A program made the position numbers and the translations under genes. The notes below the pieces were generated by a model. It worked only from the letters and a program-made list of their open reading frames with translations, was not told the DNA's origin and made no database searches. Positions 44,363-55,100 of a stretch of 64,000 nucleotides of DNA are shown piece after piece (position 1 is the first letter of the stretch; every line of letters begins with the position of its first letter). This DNA is from Burkholderiales bacterium. GTDB lineage: Bacteria; Pseudomonadota; Gammaproteobacteria; Burkholderiales; Nitrosomonadaceae. The stretch is from NCBI GenBank assembly GCA_024235755.1, contig JACKLV010000012.1, forward strand, positions 1 to 64,000, given 5' to 3'.

Positions 44363-46153
44363 ATGGCTGACTCTCCATTAAAGAACAGCACGGGTATTGT
44401 TTCGTTAACCGTAACCAGTAACGGTCAGGCGATCGCGGACACAATCCAGATTGTTTCAGTTGAAATCGAATTTTGCGTCAATAAGATTCCCTCAGCCAAA
44501 ATTGTTATTCTGGATGGCGATATGCCGAATAATGACTTCCCCGTCAGCAGCCAGGACGTTTTTAAACCGGGCGCAGTCATCGAATTATCGTGCGGATACG
44601 ACAATAAAGAAGCCAGTCTGTTTAAAGGCGTTGTAATCAGGCACAGTATCAAGATCGATGGCGATAATTACTCGCGCTTAATCGTCTATTGCAAGGACCA
44701 GGCTGTTGCGATGACTGTTGGGCGCAAGAACGCCAATTTTCTCGATGCTAAAGACAGTACTATTATGACGCAGTTGATCAACAGCTATAGCAATGTGTCG
44801 TCGGATGTTGCCGCAACCAAGGCTCAGTTCAAGGAACTGGTGCAGTATTATTGTACTGATTGGGATTTTTTATTGACACGCGCGGAAGTCAATGGTTTTC
44901 TGGTGACTGTCGATGCAGGAACCATCGGTGTCAAAGCGCCTCAGGTAACGGGGGAAGCGCAATTGACGGTTACTTACGGTATCGACTTAATGGCTTTTGA
45001 CGCTGATCTGGATGCCTTTGCACAATACAGCACTGTGAAAGCAACAGCGTGGAATCCTTCCACGCAGGCAGTTTCGGAGGCGCAGGCTGGGCCGACCAAT
45101 CTGAATAATCAGGGAAATATCGATAGCGCGGAACTGGCTAAAATCATCGGGCCGGATTATTTTCGTTTGCAGACCGATATTCCGCTGGATAATACTGCGC
45201 TTTCGGATTGGGTCAATGGACAGCAGGTCAAATCCGGCTTGGCCAGAATACGAGGTAGCGCTGCGTTTCAGGGCAGTGCCAAAGCTAAAATCAACACTCT
45301 GATTGAGTTAAAAGGAATTAACGATCGCTTTAATGGCAATGTGTTGGTGACCCAGGTTAGACACCGGATTGTCAGTGGAAACTGGGTAACCGAGATTCAA
45401 TTTGGTCTATCGGAAAAATGGTTTGCTGAACAGTATGCCATTGAGGCGCCGCTGGCTTCGGGTTTTGTGCCTGGAATTAGAGGGTTGCAGATAGGTGTTG
45501 TGAAAAAGCTGGACGCCGATCCGGACGGCCAATACAAAATACAGGTCTCGATACCGGTCATGCAGGCTGACACCGAAGGCGTTTGGGCCCGTCTGGCCGG
45601 TTTTTATGCATCCAGCGATATCGGCGCCTTTTTTATTCCGGAGATCGGCGATGAGGTCATACTCGGTTATTTGAATAATGATCCTGCATATCCAATTATT
45701 TTAGGCAGCCTATATAGTAGTAATCGAAAACCGCCTTATGAAGTAACAGCGGAAAACAATACCAAAGCGATCGTGACGCGCAGCAAGTTGAAAGTCGAAT
45801 TCGATGAAGAAAAAAAAGTGATTACTTTGATTACGCCGAATAACAATCAGATCGTCATTAATGATGACCAGAAATCGATTTTGTTGCAAGATCAAAACAG
45901 TAATAAAGTCGAGCTGAATACCAGCGGTATTACTCTCGACAGTCCCAAAGATATAAAAATTAGCGCGAAAGGCAAGGTCACCATTGATGCCGTCAATAAT
46001 GTCGAAGTAACTTCGCAAGCGGATATTAACAATAGTGGGTTAAATATTAACCTTCAGGCCAATGTCGGCCTGGTGGCAAAAGGTAATGCTACAGCAGAGT
46101 TATCCGCAAGCGGGCAGACTACGGTGAAGGGCGCCATGGTAATGATTAACTAA
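44363..46153 (+). CDS. Central spike protein, VgrG-like gp27-gp5 fusion (Afp8-like)
   Basis: This 596-residue protein forms the trimeric spike of the baseplate. Residues about 1-345 are the gp27-like part. Residues about 365-455 form the gp5 OB-fold (for example QYKIQVSIPVMQADTEGVWA and IPEIGDEVILGYLNNDPAYP, then ILGSLYSSNRKPPYE). Residues about 460-596 form a repetitive beta-helix needle (KVITLITPNNNQIVINDDQK, LNTSGITLDSPKDIKISAKG). No enzymatic extension is seen after the helix. The PAAR gene that sharpens the tip follows 13 bp downstream. Confidence 0.94.
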   Translation: MADSPLKNSTGIVSLTVTSNGQAIADTIQIVSVEIEFCVNKIPSAKIVILDGDMPNNDFPVSSQDVFKPGAVIELSCGYDNKEASLFKGVVIRHSIKIDGDNYSRLIVYCKDQAVAMTVGRKNANFLDAKDSTIMTQLINSYSNVSSDVAATKAQFKELVQYYCTDWDFLLTRAEVNGFLVTVDAGTIGVKAPQVTGEAQLTVTYGIDLMAFDADLDAFAQYSTVKATAWNPSTQAVSEAQAGPTNLNNQGNIDSAELAKIIGPDYFRLQTDIPLDNTALSDWVNGQQVKSGLARIRGSAAFQGSAKAKINTLIELKGINDRFNGNVLVTQVRHRIVSGNWVTEIQFGLSEKWFAEQYAIEAPLASGFVPGIRGLQIGVVKKLDADPDGQYKIQVSIPVMQADTEGVWARLAGFYASSDIGAFFIPEIGDEVILGYLNNDPAYPIILGSLYSSNRKPPYEVTAENNTKAIVTRSKLKVEFDEEKKVITLITPNNNQIVINDDQKSILLQDQNSNKVELNTSGITLDSPKDIKISAKGKVTIDAVNNVEVTSQADINNSGLNINLQANVGLVAKGNATAELSASGQTTVKGAMVMIN

Positions 46154-46166
46154 TTCAAACGAAAAA

Positions 46167-46466
46167 ATGCCGCCGGCTGCGAGAATTACGGACATGCATA
46201 CCTGCCCGATGCAAACGCCAGGTGTGCCCCCTATTCCGCATGTGGGTGGGCCAATCAGCGGTCCGTGTGTGGCGAATGTGCTGATAGGCAATTTGCCGGC
46301 GGCTGTAGTCGGTGATATGTGCGTATGCGTAGGGCCGCCGGACAGCATAGTCAAAGGTTCGGCGACGGTGATGATCAGCGGCAGACCGGCAGCCAGAATG
46401 GGTGATACAACTGCGCATGGCGGCAGTATCGTGGCAGGCTTGCCTACAGTAATGATTGGCGGTTAA
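46167..46466 (+). CDS. PAAR-domain spike tip protein (Afp10-like)
   Basis: The 99-residue protein consists of one PAAR domain: PPAARITDMHTCPM, PHVGGPISGPCVANVLIGNL, PAAVVGDMCVCVGPPDSIVK, GSATVMISGRPAARMGDTTA and a closing GLPTVMIGG. His and Cys residues (H11, C13, C49, H84) could hold the zinc or iron ion at the tip. There is no effector extension, so it is a plain tip. It lies between the spike and gp25 genes, as in Afp-type loci. Confidence 0.94.
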   Translation: MPPAARITDMHTCPMQTPGVPPIPHVGGPISGPCVANVLIGNLPAAVVGDMCVCVGPPDSIVKGSATVMISGRPAARMGDTTAHGGSIVAGLPTVMIGG

Positions 46467-46546
46467 CCGGTTGCGTTAATATGGCACAGCAACGATAATT
46501 TTGGGCCTGTTATTGCCTGAACAATGTGATGTAGTTATGGATAAAC

Positions 46547-46969
46547 ATGGCGACAGATAAATCCTTTCTTGGTACGGGTTGGGCTTTTCCACCACAATTC
46601 AGTCAAAACGGCACGGTCAAACGAGTGACCGCAGAAGACGATATTCGTGAGAGTCTCTATATTTTGTTGTCGACGAATCCCGGCGAGCGGACTATGCAGC
46701 CCACATACGGGTGCGGATTAAAAGCACATGTGTTTGAGGAAATCGATGAGGCTGAAATCACTGTTATAACGGATCTGATCAGGCGTGCGATTTTATTTTT
46801 TGAGCCGCGTATCATTGTTGAACGCATTGATGTTGATACTGAGAATGAAAACGATCGTTTAAACGGTTTGATCAAAATTCAGATTACTTATATCGTCCGG
46901 TCAACCAACAACCGCCACAATATTGTTTATCCGTTTTATTTTACCGAAGGCACCAATGTACGTATCTAG
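46547..46969 (+). CDS. GPW/gp25 family baseplate wedge protein (Afp9-like)
   Basis: The 140-residue protein matches gp25: LGTGWAFPPQF at the start, EDDIRESLYILLSTNPGERT, MQPTYGCGLKAHVFEEIDEA and FEPRIIVERIDVD. In the baseplate gp25 forms the wedge core with the J proteins and links the sheath to it. Gap to the PAAR gene is 80 bp and to the next gene 56 bp. Confidence 0.93.
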   Translation: MATDKSFLGTGWAFPPQFSQNGTVKRVTAEDDIRESLYILLSTNPGERTMQPTYGCGLKAHVFEEIDEAEITVITDLIRRAILFFEPRIIVERIDVDTENENDRLNGLIKIQITYIVRSTNNRHNIVYPFYFTEGTNVRI

Positions 46970-47025
46970 GTACGCTGTTGCAGGTCAATCGGCAATAATC
47001 AGCACAATCATAAGGCGGCGTTTAA

Positions 47026-50000
47026 TTGCGCCGGTCAGTTACAGAATCCGGTCAATCCGGACAAACAACGTGCACACTATCGATGGACTATTGCTCTGAC
47101 CTGATAACTAATAGGCGTTTGCGTATTCGGGATGGCACAAGCCAGGCCGACCGTTTACTGTCTGCGTTGGATCAGGATTATTTCCAACTGGTTGATTTGC
47201 GTTTTCATGCATTGATCGCTATGGCTGCCGACTATGCCGGAATGATGAAGTTTTATCATTTGAACGATAAGGCAGAGGGCAACTGGAAGCCCTATTTTAC
47301 GGCTGATGAGACAGTAATCATTGCAATGATACTGTCTATCGATACAAATAAGCTGGCGGCATTGTATCGGTCAAATCAGTTCTCAACAAAACTGAAACAT
47401 AATCACACCATAGATACTTTGCAAAAGGCGTTACCTGCCGAACACGGACAGCAGCTTACGGTGGCCTATTATGCTGCTTGCTTGCTGGATCATTGGTTGG
47501 TGTCGCTCAAATCGGCGCAGAGCCGAATCGGTCAAGAACTTCATCAGTTGGTTGAGAGCATTATCGCCGGACTCAAAGACGATCTGCAGTTACTGTTACA
47601 GTACTTCGCAAATTTTTTGCCGGACAAACCGTTCAATCATTATTTTTCTAGCGACCTGATCAGATTGCTGGGTATTTCAGCTGTTGAACAATGCATTCAA
47701 CCATCGGACTATACAGTCAGGCTAGCCGACCGGGTTCTGCTGCGCTCAGGTTTTTTTTCACTCGCAAAGGCTATAGAAATGGTGCAGGGCAGGGCCGCAG
47801 ACAAGCTGACGGCCTCCTTGCATAGCCAGCGTCACGATCCCGGTACTGGTCTGTTGATTGCCTTTTTGCAGTTATTTGAAAGATTGCATAAAAAAATCAA
47901 TCGCTTTACATCGAACTATATCGATTTTTATTATGAGCAGGTGCTTGGTGCGCAAGTACATCCGTTCAGACCGGATCATACCTATGTAGTCGTTCGTTTA
48001 AACAATCCTAAACATACGGCGCTGATTCCCAAAGACACCGTGTTTTTAGCCGGTCTGGATCAGGATAGCCGGGAAATCCAATATGTCAGCAATAATGATG
48101 TGCGCATTCACGGCGCCAGAGTCAGCACCATTCGTACGCTTTTTTTTGATCGGGATACTCTCAATTCGCCTGAAAATGTTTTGCAGGAAACTGTTACTTT
48201 ACCGTGTATCAACGAACAAAGAACCAGGCAGCTGGCGACGGCATGCTGGTTAAATACAATCTCCATACGTAGCGAAGAACACGTTGAAACTCACAAGGTA
48301 GAGATCGCTTATCCGATTCTCGGTGCGCCGAAAATTACTGAAACGGAAACTGGTACCGCCACGCATGCGCGTATCGGGTGTGTGCTCGCCAGTAAAACAT
48401 TGCTGCTGAAAGAAGGGAAAAGAACAGTTTATATCACGATCAAATTTTCTGAACCGGACTCTGGAACAGATCAAAATACGCTCAGATACTGGGTCAATAA
48501 TATTGCCATGACGTTAAAATCATCGACAGTTGACAGTGTGAAAACTGATTTCAGCGATGAAGAGACTCAGGATATCTTTTTCAAGGTATTTGGCGATTTG
48601 TTTGTAATTGATGTGTCGGGTGAAGAAGGCTGGATACCGATCGAAGAATATATTCCGGTTTATTCTGGGGTTGACAGTACACTGGATGAAAACAGTTTGC
48701 GGATCATCTTTACGTTGTCTGCGGACATGCCAGCTGTGACACCTTATTCTGTCACCAAACACGGTGAAAATTTTGGTACGGAGTTGCCTGTGCTCAGGCT
48801 TCTGCTGAATTCGCGGGGCTATCTGTATCCTTACAGCATTCTGAGTAAGCTGACTGTTGAATCGATCAGTATCGACGTGTCGGTTAGCGGCAACCGTTCC
48901 TTAACTCTGCATAATCAGCTTGGGCAATTATCGGCGCTGGCATCTTTTAGTCCGTTTGGCCCGTTGCCGGAAGTGGGTTCGTTTTGGATGGTGGGGTGTG
49001 CCGAGGCTTCGGTCAAGCAGTTGACGCATTTCAGCATCGAAATCAAATGGGGCGGTTTGCCTGCAGGTATCGGCGGTTTCGAATCGTATTATCAGGATTA
49101 TGAAGGCCCCGACAGTCATACTGATTTTAAGGTCGGTATGACGGTTCTGACAGACGGCCAATGGCTTCCGGGAAACAATGTGCCCGTTATTGCCGATACG
49201 CTTTTCGAAGTTCGGGAAGTGCATCAGGCTTCAAATGCGCTAAATGAATCCAGGTGGATTACCTGCGATGCCTTAATGCCTTATTGGAGTCCGGTAGATT
49301 ACCGTCAGGTATTGACACAGTTCAGTTACACACCTTCGAGTAAAAAAGGTTTTTTTAAATTTACGCTGATTTCTCCTGCAGATGCTTTCGGTCATAAGAA
49401 ATATCCGCAGGTGCTGGCTCGCGTGTTGACGCACAACACCAGGCAACGTATTCCAAAAATGCTTAAGAAAGAGCCGAATGCGCCTTATACACCAGTGATT
49501 ACGTCCATTCTGGCTAATTATCGTGCAACGGCACAGTTGATTATCGGAAAAACGGACGATGGCGCTCTGCCGATTCATCAGGACAAGCTGATTCATTTGC
49601 ATCCGATCGGGTGGGAAGAGGCCAATGCGGTGCCAACACAATCCGTATCGCTGCTGCCGCACTATGTTTATTCGGGTAACCTGCTGATCGGACTGGAAGG
49701 ATTCGATCAAGGCGGTACGCTGACGCTATATTTTCATTTGCGTGAAAACTCGTTGCCAATGGAAAACAATTCGATCAATCAGTTGCAGTGGTATTATCTG
49801 TCGTCGAATCAATGGATTCCATTGACGGTCAAGGAGATCGTTTCGGATACGACTTATGGCTTTATGACATCCGGCATTGTTACGTTAAACGTGCCTGCCG
49901 ATATCAATCCGGACAATACTATTGTACCCGCCGGACTTTACTGGTTAAGCGTTTCCGCTGATCTCGAGATGGAAAAGTTCTGTAGCTTGTATTCAATTTA

Positions 50001-50982
50001 TGCACAAGCTATTCAAGTCAACCGGCAGATTGACGAGACAATCTCAGCAAAGCTGACGACATTTAGCTCTCTTCCGGCGGGTAGTATCAACCAGACTAAA
50101 CAGTCTATACCCGGGCTTGACCGAATTTGGCAAATTCAGCCCTCAGTAAACGGTCGCTCAGCGGAAAGCAAATTCGATCTGCGCATCCGTCTCAGCGAAC
50201 GGTTGCGGCATAAAAACCGTGCCTTACTTCCCCTGGATTATGAGCAGCTTATACTGGCGCATTTTCCACAGATATTTAAAGTAAAGTGCTTTGCAAACTT
50301 GATGCCGGAATACGATCCTTTGTATCAGCGGTTCCGCCCCTGTTTGAAGGCCGGGCATTTGACAATTGTCGCGCTGCCTTTCCCGGTGAAACAGGTGCAT
50401 TATGGCAAACAGTTGTGGCTGAGCGGCCACCGGGTCAATGAAGTGAAACAATATATCAGGCAACATATACCGTCATTTGTCACCGTTCACTGCGTCAATC
50501 CGGTGTATGAATCCATTCAGATTCGGTGTACGGTTAAATTCAAGACGGGTTGCGTTAGCGGAATGTATCTTGCAAAGTTGAACGAAGCAATTTCTGATTA
50601 TATTTCTCCATGGCATGATACAGTCGGTTACACCAAGCATTTTGGGTGGCGTATCAGCAAACATGATATGCAATCGTATATACAGCAGCTTGAGTACATT
50701 GACCGGGTAACGAATTTTTCCATGCTGCGAATCACACCGGATGGCGAAGCATTGTTTGATTTGTTTGATAGCGCCGCTGTAACTGAGCTATCAGAAGAAT
50801 CCGGTGAAATTACACCAAAATATCCCTGGAGTGTCGCCGAGCCGATGCGACAGCATTTTATTGAAGTCGATGACAGTTTCGTAACGATAGAACCGGAAGT
50901 TACCGGTATCGGTGAACTGGAAATTGGCAGTACATTCATTGTTCTGAGCAGAGATGGCGAAGCAAAACAGAAAAACACTTGA
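47026..50982 (+). CDS. Baseplate J/gp6-like protein (Afp11-like)
   Basis: This 1318-residue wedge protein has an N-terminus with RIRDGTSQADRLLSALDQDY and ADYAGMMKFYHLNDKAEGNW (then KPYF), typical of eCIS baseplate J proteins. The large central region is divergent. The C-terminal third holds the J-type core (LDYEQLILAHFPQIFKVKCF, HYGKQLWLSGHRVNEVKQYI, PSFVTVHCVNPVYESIQIRC). The longest frame starts at a TTG with AAGG ten bases upstream, right after an in-frame stop. An ATG at 47083 starts closer to the conserved region but lacks a ribosome site, so the start is open. It overlaps the next gene by 29 bp. Confidence 0.88.
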   Translation: MRRSVTESGQSGQTTCTLSMDYCSDLITNRRLRIRDGTSQADRLLSALDQDYFQLVDLRFHALIAMAADYAGMMKFYHLNDKAEGNWKPYFTADETVIIAMILSIDTNKLAALYRSNQFSTKLKHNHTIDTLQKALPAEHGQQLTVAYYAACLLDHWLVSLKSAQSRIGQELHQLVESIIAGLKDDLQLLLQYFANFLPDKPFNHYFSSDLIRLLGISAVEQCIQPSDYTVRLADRVLLRSGFFSLAKAIEMVQGRAADKLTASLHSQRHDPGTGLLIAFLQLFERLHKKINRFTSNYIDFYYEQVLGAQVHPFRPDHTYVVVRLNNPKHTALIPKDTVFLAGLDQDSREIQYVSNNDVRIHGARVSTIRTLFFDRDTLNSPENVLQETVTLPCINEQRTRQLATACWLNTISIRSEEHVETHKVEIAYPILGAPKITETETGTATHARIGCVLASKTLLLKEGKRTVYITIKFSEPDSGTDQNTLRYWVNNIAMTLKSSTVDSVKTDFSDEETQDIFFKVFGDLFVIDVSGEEGWIPIEEYIPVYSGVDSTLDENSLRIIFTLSADMPAVTPYSVTKHGENFGTELPVLRLLLNSRGYLYPYSILSKLTVESISIDVSVSGNRSLTLHNQLGQLSALASFSPFGPLPEVGSFWMVGCAEASVKQLTHFSIEIKWGGLPAGIGGFESYYQDYEGPDSHTDFKVGMTVLTDGQWLPGNNVPVIADTLFEVREVHQASNALNESRWITCDALMPYWSPVDYRQVLTQFSYTPSSKKGFFKFTLISPADAFGHKKYPQVLARVLTHNTRQRIPKMLKKEPNAPYTPVITSILANYRATAQLIIGKTDDGALPIHQDKLIHLHPIGWEEANAVPTQSVSLLPHYVYSGNLLIGLEGFDQGGTLTLYFHLRENSLPMENNSINQLQWYYLSSNQWIPLTVKEIVSDTTYGFMTSGIVTLNVPADINPDNTIVPAGLYWLSVSADLEMEKFCSLYSIYAQAIQVNRQIDETISAKLTTFSSLPAGSINQTKQSIPGLDRIWQIQPSVNGRSAESKFDLRIRLSERLRHKNRALLPLDYEQLILAHFPQIFKVKCFANLMPEYDPLYQRFRPCLKAGHLTIVALPFPVKQVHYGKQLWLSGHRVNEVKQYIRQHIPSFVTVHCVNPVYESIQIRCTVKFKTGCVSGMYLAKLNEAISDYISPWHDTVGYTKHFGWRISKHDMQSYIQQLEYIDRVTNFSMLRITPDGEALFDLFDSAAVTELSEESGEITPKYPWSVAEPMRQHFIEVDDSFVTIEPEVTGIGELEIGSTFIVLSRDGEAKQKNT

Positions 50983-51772
50983 GGCCAAATTCAAAAACGG
51001 CAGCATGCCCTCGGAGATTGCATTTGCCGACCTAATTGATTCGACGCTGAATCTGATTGATGACGGTTTTGATAAAACGGTCAAGGATGGTTTGAGAATT
51101 TTTCAGCTCGGTGATGGAAAATTAATGAGTTTCTACCAGAAAATGGAAACGCTGAGCCCATTATGGTTTGTGGGGTTGGATAAGGCAACATCCAATCTCA
51201 GAATCGGCAATCAATTTAATCCGAATGTACTGACGTTGCGCAGCATTGGAGAAATGGACAAGGCCAGAGGAACAACTCGCGTGGGTGTCGGTATTAATAC
51301 GGAACGGCCGCAATGTGAGCTTGATGTGGCCGGAACAGTCGCTGCACACGGCAGAACAGGAAAAAAGGATGAATTTGCGGTGCCTGCTGACGGTGAGTGG
51401 TACGATATCAGTGGCGTGTTAACCGGATGCCAGGCATTTGAGGTGGTCGCGGGTGTTGGCGGCCGGGATGCGGACGGCAAATATGCCCTGATGCACGCAT
51501 TTGCACTGTGCACTTATTATGCAAAAAATCACATCAGCTATCATCAGGCGCATTATGGCGCCAAGTGCAATCAGCTGGAATTGCGCTGGGAACCTGTTTC
51601 CACGGAAAGCGATAACTTTGAATTTGTTTTGCAGTTACGCACCGGTATCTATTACGGTAATGATATCTGGGTCAAATATCATATAACCCGGTTATGGGAA
51701 GATACAGCAATGTACGAAAGTGAGATAAAGCCGGAAAAACTGCCTGTATCCACATCTAGAAAGAAACGGTAG
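50954..51772 (+). CDS. Fibre-like or adhesin-like eCIS protein
   Basis: This 272-residue soluble protein starts with a helical region (RKTLEAKFKNGSMPSEIAFA, DLIDSTLNLIDDGFDKTV). A tail-fibre-type transition follows: TTRVGVGINTERPQCELDVA and GTVAAHGRTG. The remaining half is a beta-rich domain (DGEWYDISGVLTGCQAFEVV, HAFALCTYYAKNHISYHQAH, QLRTGIYYGNDIWVKYHITR). The VGIxTxxPxxxLDVxG motif is common at the trimer-to-tip junction of tail fibres and surface adhesins, so it may recognise a target cell. This is an inference. It overlaps the baseplate J gene by 29 bp. Confidence 0.6.
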   Translation: MAKQNRKTLEAKFKNGSMPSEIAFADLIDSTLNLIDDGFDKTVKDGLRIFQLGDGKLMSFYQKMETLSPLWFVGLDKATSNLRIGNQFNPNVLTLRSIGEMDKARGTTRVGVGINTERPQCELDVAGTVAAHGRTGKKDEFAVPADGEWYDISGVLTGCQAFEVVAGVGGRDADGKYALMHAFALCTYYAKNHISYHQAHYGAKCNQLELRWEPVSTESDNFEFVLQLRTGIYYGNDIWVKYHITRLWEDTAMYESEIKPEKLPVSTSRKKR

Positions 51773-51784
51773 TGTACCAATAAA

Positions 51785-52120
51785 ATGAATGAACGGATCG
51801 TATCGGTAGAAATAAATCTGGAAGAAGGTAACCTGATATTGACTGCGTTGGCCGAATGTCCTTTTAAGACTGTTTTCGAATTAATCGGCAAACTGAACCA
51901 GCAGGCGCAGCATCAGTTTACTGAGACTGTCGGTCAATTAACACAAAAACCGTTTTCGTTTACCGAGCAGGAAATGGCGTTGACCATAAAGGCGCTTGGC
52001 AAATTGCCGTACGAGCAGGTTCATCAGTTGCTGGCCAAGTTAAATATGCAGATGGAACACCAGCTTCGGATATGCAAAGACGGTTCGGGCACCATTGCAC
52101 AAACCTATGCCGACCGCTGA
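51785..52120 (+). CDS. Small eCIS-locus protein with internal duplication
   Basis: This 111-residue protein contains two similar units: LTALAECPFKTVFELIGKLN and IKALGKLPYEQVHQLLAKLN, each followed by QQAQHQF or MQMEHQL. The pattern (AL-x3-(C/L)P(F/Y)-x2-V-x2-L(I/L)-x-KLN) suggests two copies of one helical hairpin. No family is known to me. It has no signal peptide and overlaps the start of the next baseplate gene, so it is almost certainly made together with it. Confidence 0.65.
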   Translation: MNERIVSVEINLEEGNLILTALAECPFKTVFELIGKLNQQAQHQFTETVGQLTQKPFSFTEQEMALTIKALGKLPYEQVHQLLAKLNMQMEHQLRICKDGSGTIAQTYADR

Positions 52121-55100
52121 TCAGATTAGCCGTATCCACAGTGATCCGGACGCGCTTGATTTTGCTACGCTCAGAAAAGACGCACTCTCAATCATTCAAG
52201 ATTTGTGCGGTGAGAATTGGACCGATTATAACCTTCACGATCCGGGCGTCACCATTTTGGAACAGCTGTGCTATGCACTGACCGATCTGTCCTACCGTTC
52301 AGAATTTCCGGTTGCAGACTATCTAAGCGGCAGTGACGGTTCCATAGACTACTCCAAGCAATCACTTTATCCACCGCATGAAGTCTTTCCGAGCGCAGCC
52401 GTCACTCAAACCGACTATGAAAAAATTTTATATGACGCAGTACCCGAAATCGATCGCGTCTGGTTCAGAACGGACTCATTCGAACATGAACAGATCCCCG
52501 GACTGACAGGACTCTATACTGTTTATGTCAAAATTGACCAGGATCTGTTGCAAACTCAAACGAATGACAGTGAAAAGCCGCCAAATCTTGAACCGATCGT
52601 AGTACAGATTGTTCGGTTGGAAACCAGTGTTACACATTGGCATGCCCTTACCGGCCAGATCAGTACATGCCTGCAAACAAGGCGAAATCTTTTGAAACGG
52701 TGGCATGATCGTTTGAGCCACGCCGGTGGGCATGCTTTTTTCGAGCAAAGTACACCAATGATTCGCCTCCTTGAAAAATCAGGCGAAATATTGATACGGT
52801 TGGATAAGCAACTGTCCGGTTGCCTTGATATTCGTGACGGGTTTGGTGCAATTCGCGGATTGCTGTTTAAGCAGACTTTTAGTCCAGAGAGTATTAAACG
52901 GCTTGGAAAACAGTTGTCCAGGCTTGAACAGCAATTCAATACGTTACTGCCGGGCAGGGAATACGAGCAAATCCTGGCAATGCTGGATACGCCGTTGAAT
53001 AAACCGGACGATTTGACCCCTGTTCTGGAAAATGTGTTGCCGCGGTTGACCGTGGCTCTCGGTGAAACGGAACAAATTTTGCGTGCCCTGGCCAATAATC
53101 TAATAACCGCGCAAAACAGTTTAAGAACATTTTATGAAACGGCGGTGATGAAAAAAATCCGTGCGGTGTTCTATGCGCACCGTAATCTTTGCGAGGATGT
53201 CCACACCATCCGGATGGTTGAAACCCAACCATTTTTCTTGACCGGTGAGATCGAAATTCACCCCTTGCATCACCCCGCCAAGGTTTACGCAGAAATTTTT
53301 TTCAAATGCTCGCGTTATATTTCGTCGAATATCCAGATCGACCATTATGGCGCGGTACTGGCCGGGAAACGAAATTATGAACAGGTATTTTCCGGACCGT
53401 TGACGCATCACGGGTATATCCGCGATGAATCGCTGGCGGCGTCACGCAGAATCATCACCGTTGTTGATTTAATGACATGTATTCGGTCAATTAAGGGTGT
53501 TGTACAGATCAGAAGCCTCAGTCTGACGGATGAAGCCGGGAATCGTCGCTCAAATTTGAATGACTATCTGTCACAGCATGTTTTCCCGGTGTTGCATTTT
53601 TCTCATGCAAGCAATGTCGCCCAGGTGCTGCAATTGGCATTACCGTTCGACAAGATCTCAGTTCATGCATCCGCGGCGGACGGTTCCAACACTGCTGTTG
53701 ATAGAAAGAATACGGCGCTTTTCGATGAATTTCAGCGTGAGCTGAAAAAACTGGTTTTCGAATACCAAGCATTCAGACGCAATACGCAACCGATAACAAA
53801 TTTTTTCTCGTTACCTAGTGGCCAATCGAGGCCATTGAATCATTATTACTCAATTCAGAATCATTTTCCGGCCATATACGGCATAAACAAGGAAGGCATA
53901 CCGCGTTCACAACCACTCGATGTACGCGCAAAAGCCAAGCAACTCAAAGCCTATCTTTTTCCTTTCGAACAGCTTATGGCCAATTACCTGGAGGGCCTGC
54001 AACAGATACCGGCATTGTTTTCTGCTAATCAGAGTGCAGCAAAAACCTATTTTTCGCAGTATCTGGATAATGGCAAGGTGCCGGATATCGAACCACTTTA
54101 CATTGAGCATGAAACTGACGGTAATCTATCGCAGCCATCTCTGATTGACGATATTTTGCGGCAATACGATGATTACATCGAGCGCAAGAACCGCATACTC
54201 GATATATTGTTGGCGTTGTATGGCGAGGTCTACGAACAGCAACCATTGCTGCGATTTAATTACTACCGGCGTGAGGATCCTTTTAACTGGATTCTGGAAC
54301 AAAAAATCAGTTATCTGAAGCTGATTCGTCAAATCAGCAGAGACCGCTGCAAGGGCTTTGATTTTTCCCGTTGCGGTTTGCTGGCACATGCTGAAAGCGC
54401 TGCAGAAAAACCTTCGGGCCTGCATGCGAAAATCAGTCTGTTGTTGGGGCTGCAGTGTGCAAAAACACCGGTATGGATTGCCGATATCCTGATTCAAAGG
54501 AAAAGTCGTCTGGTAGCCGATCGAATACTGGCCGACAGGATCAAATCGGTAACTGATGACGGTCAGAGCGAAACTGTGCCTGATAGGCCGGATTGTCCGT
54601 CTGCGGAATCGGTGGATATGATAATTCCTTCTCAACTGCCCGTTTTCAGCTACTCGATTTTCAAAGAGGGTATACAGTTGGATAATTATCGTTTGCTTCG
54701 CTTGAATCAGGAAGAAACGGCCGTATGTTTCAAATCCGAACAAGATGCGCGACTCTGGATTCTGACTACAGAATCATCTTTCGATGAAGCAGCATTGTAT
54801 ACTCACCGTTTTTGCGGCACTCTGAATAAGCTGAATCGGACATGTGAAAATTTTCATTTAATCGAACACCTATTGTTACGGCCACGCGGCAAAGAATCGC
54901 TCGGCCGGTTGGGCGTAGAAGCGACTTTTTTTAACTGCCGCGTCAGTGTGGTTTTCCCATCCTGGACGGCGTGTTTTTCCGATATCGCATTCAGGTGTTT
55001 TGCCGAGGAAATCATACAAAAAAATCTGCCCGCGCATGTATTTGCGGATATTTATTGGCTGGATTTTCTATCTATGCACGATTTCGAAGAACGTTACCAA

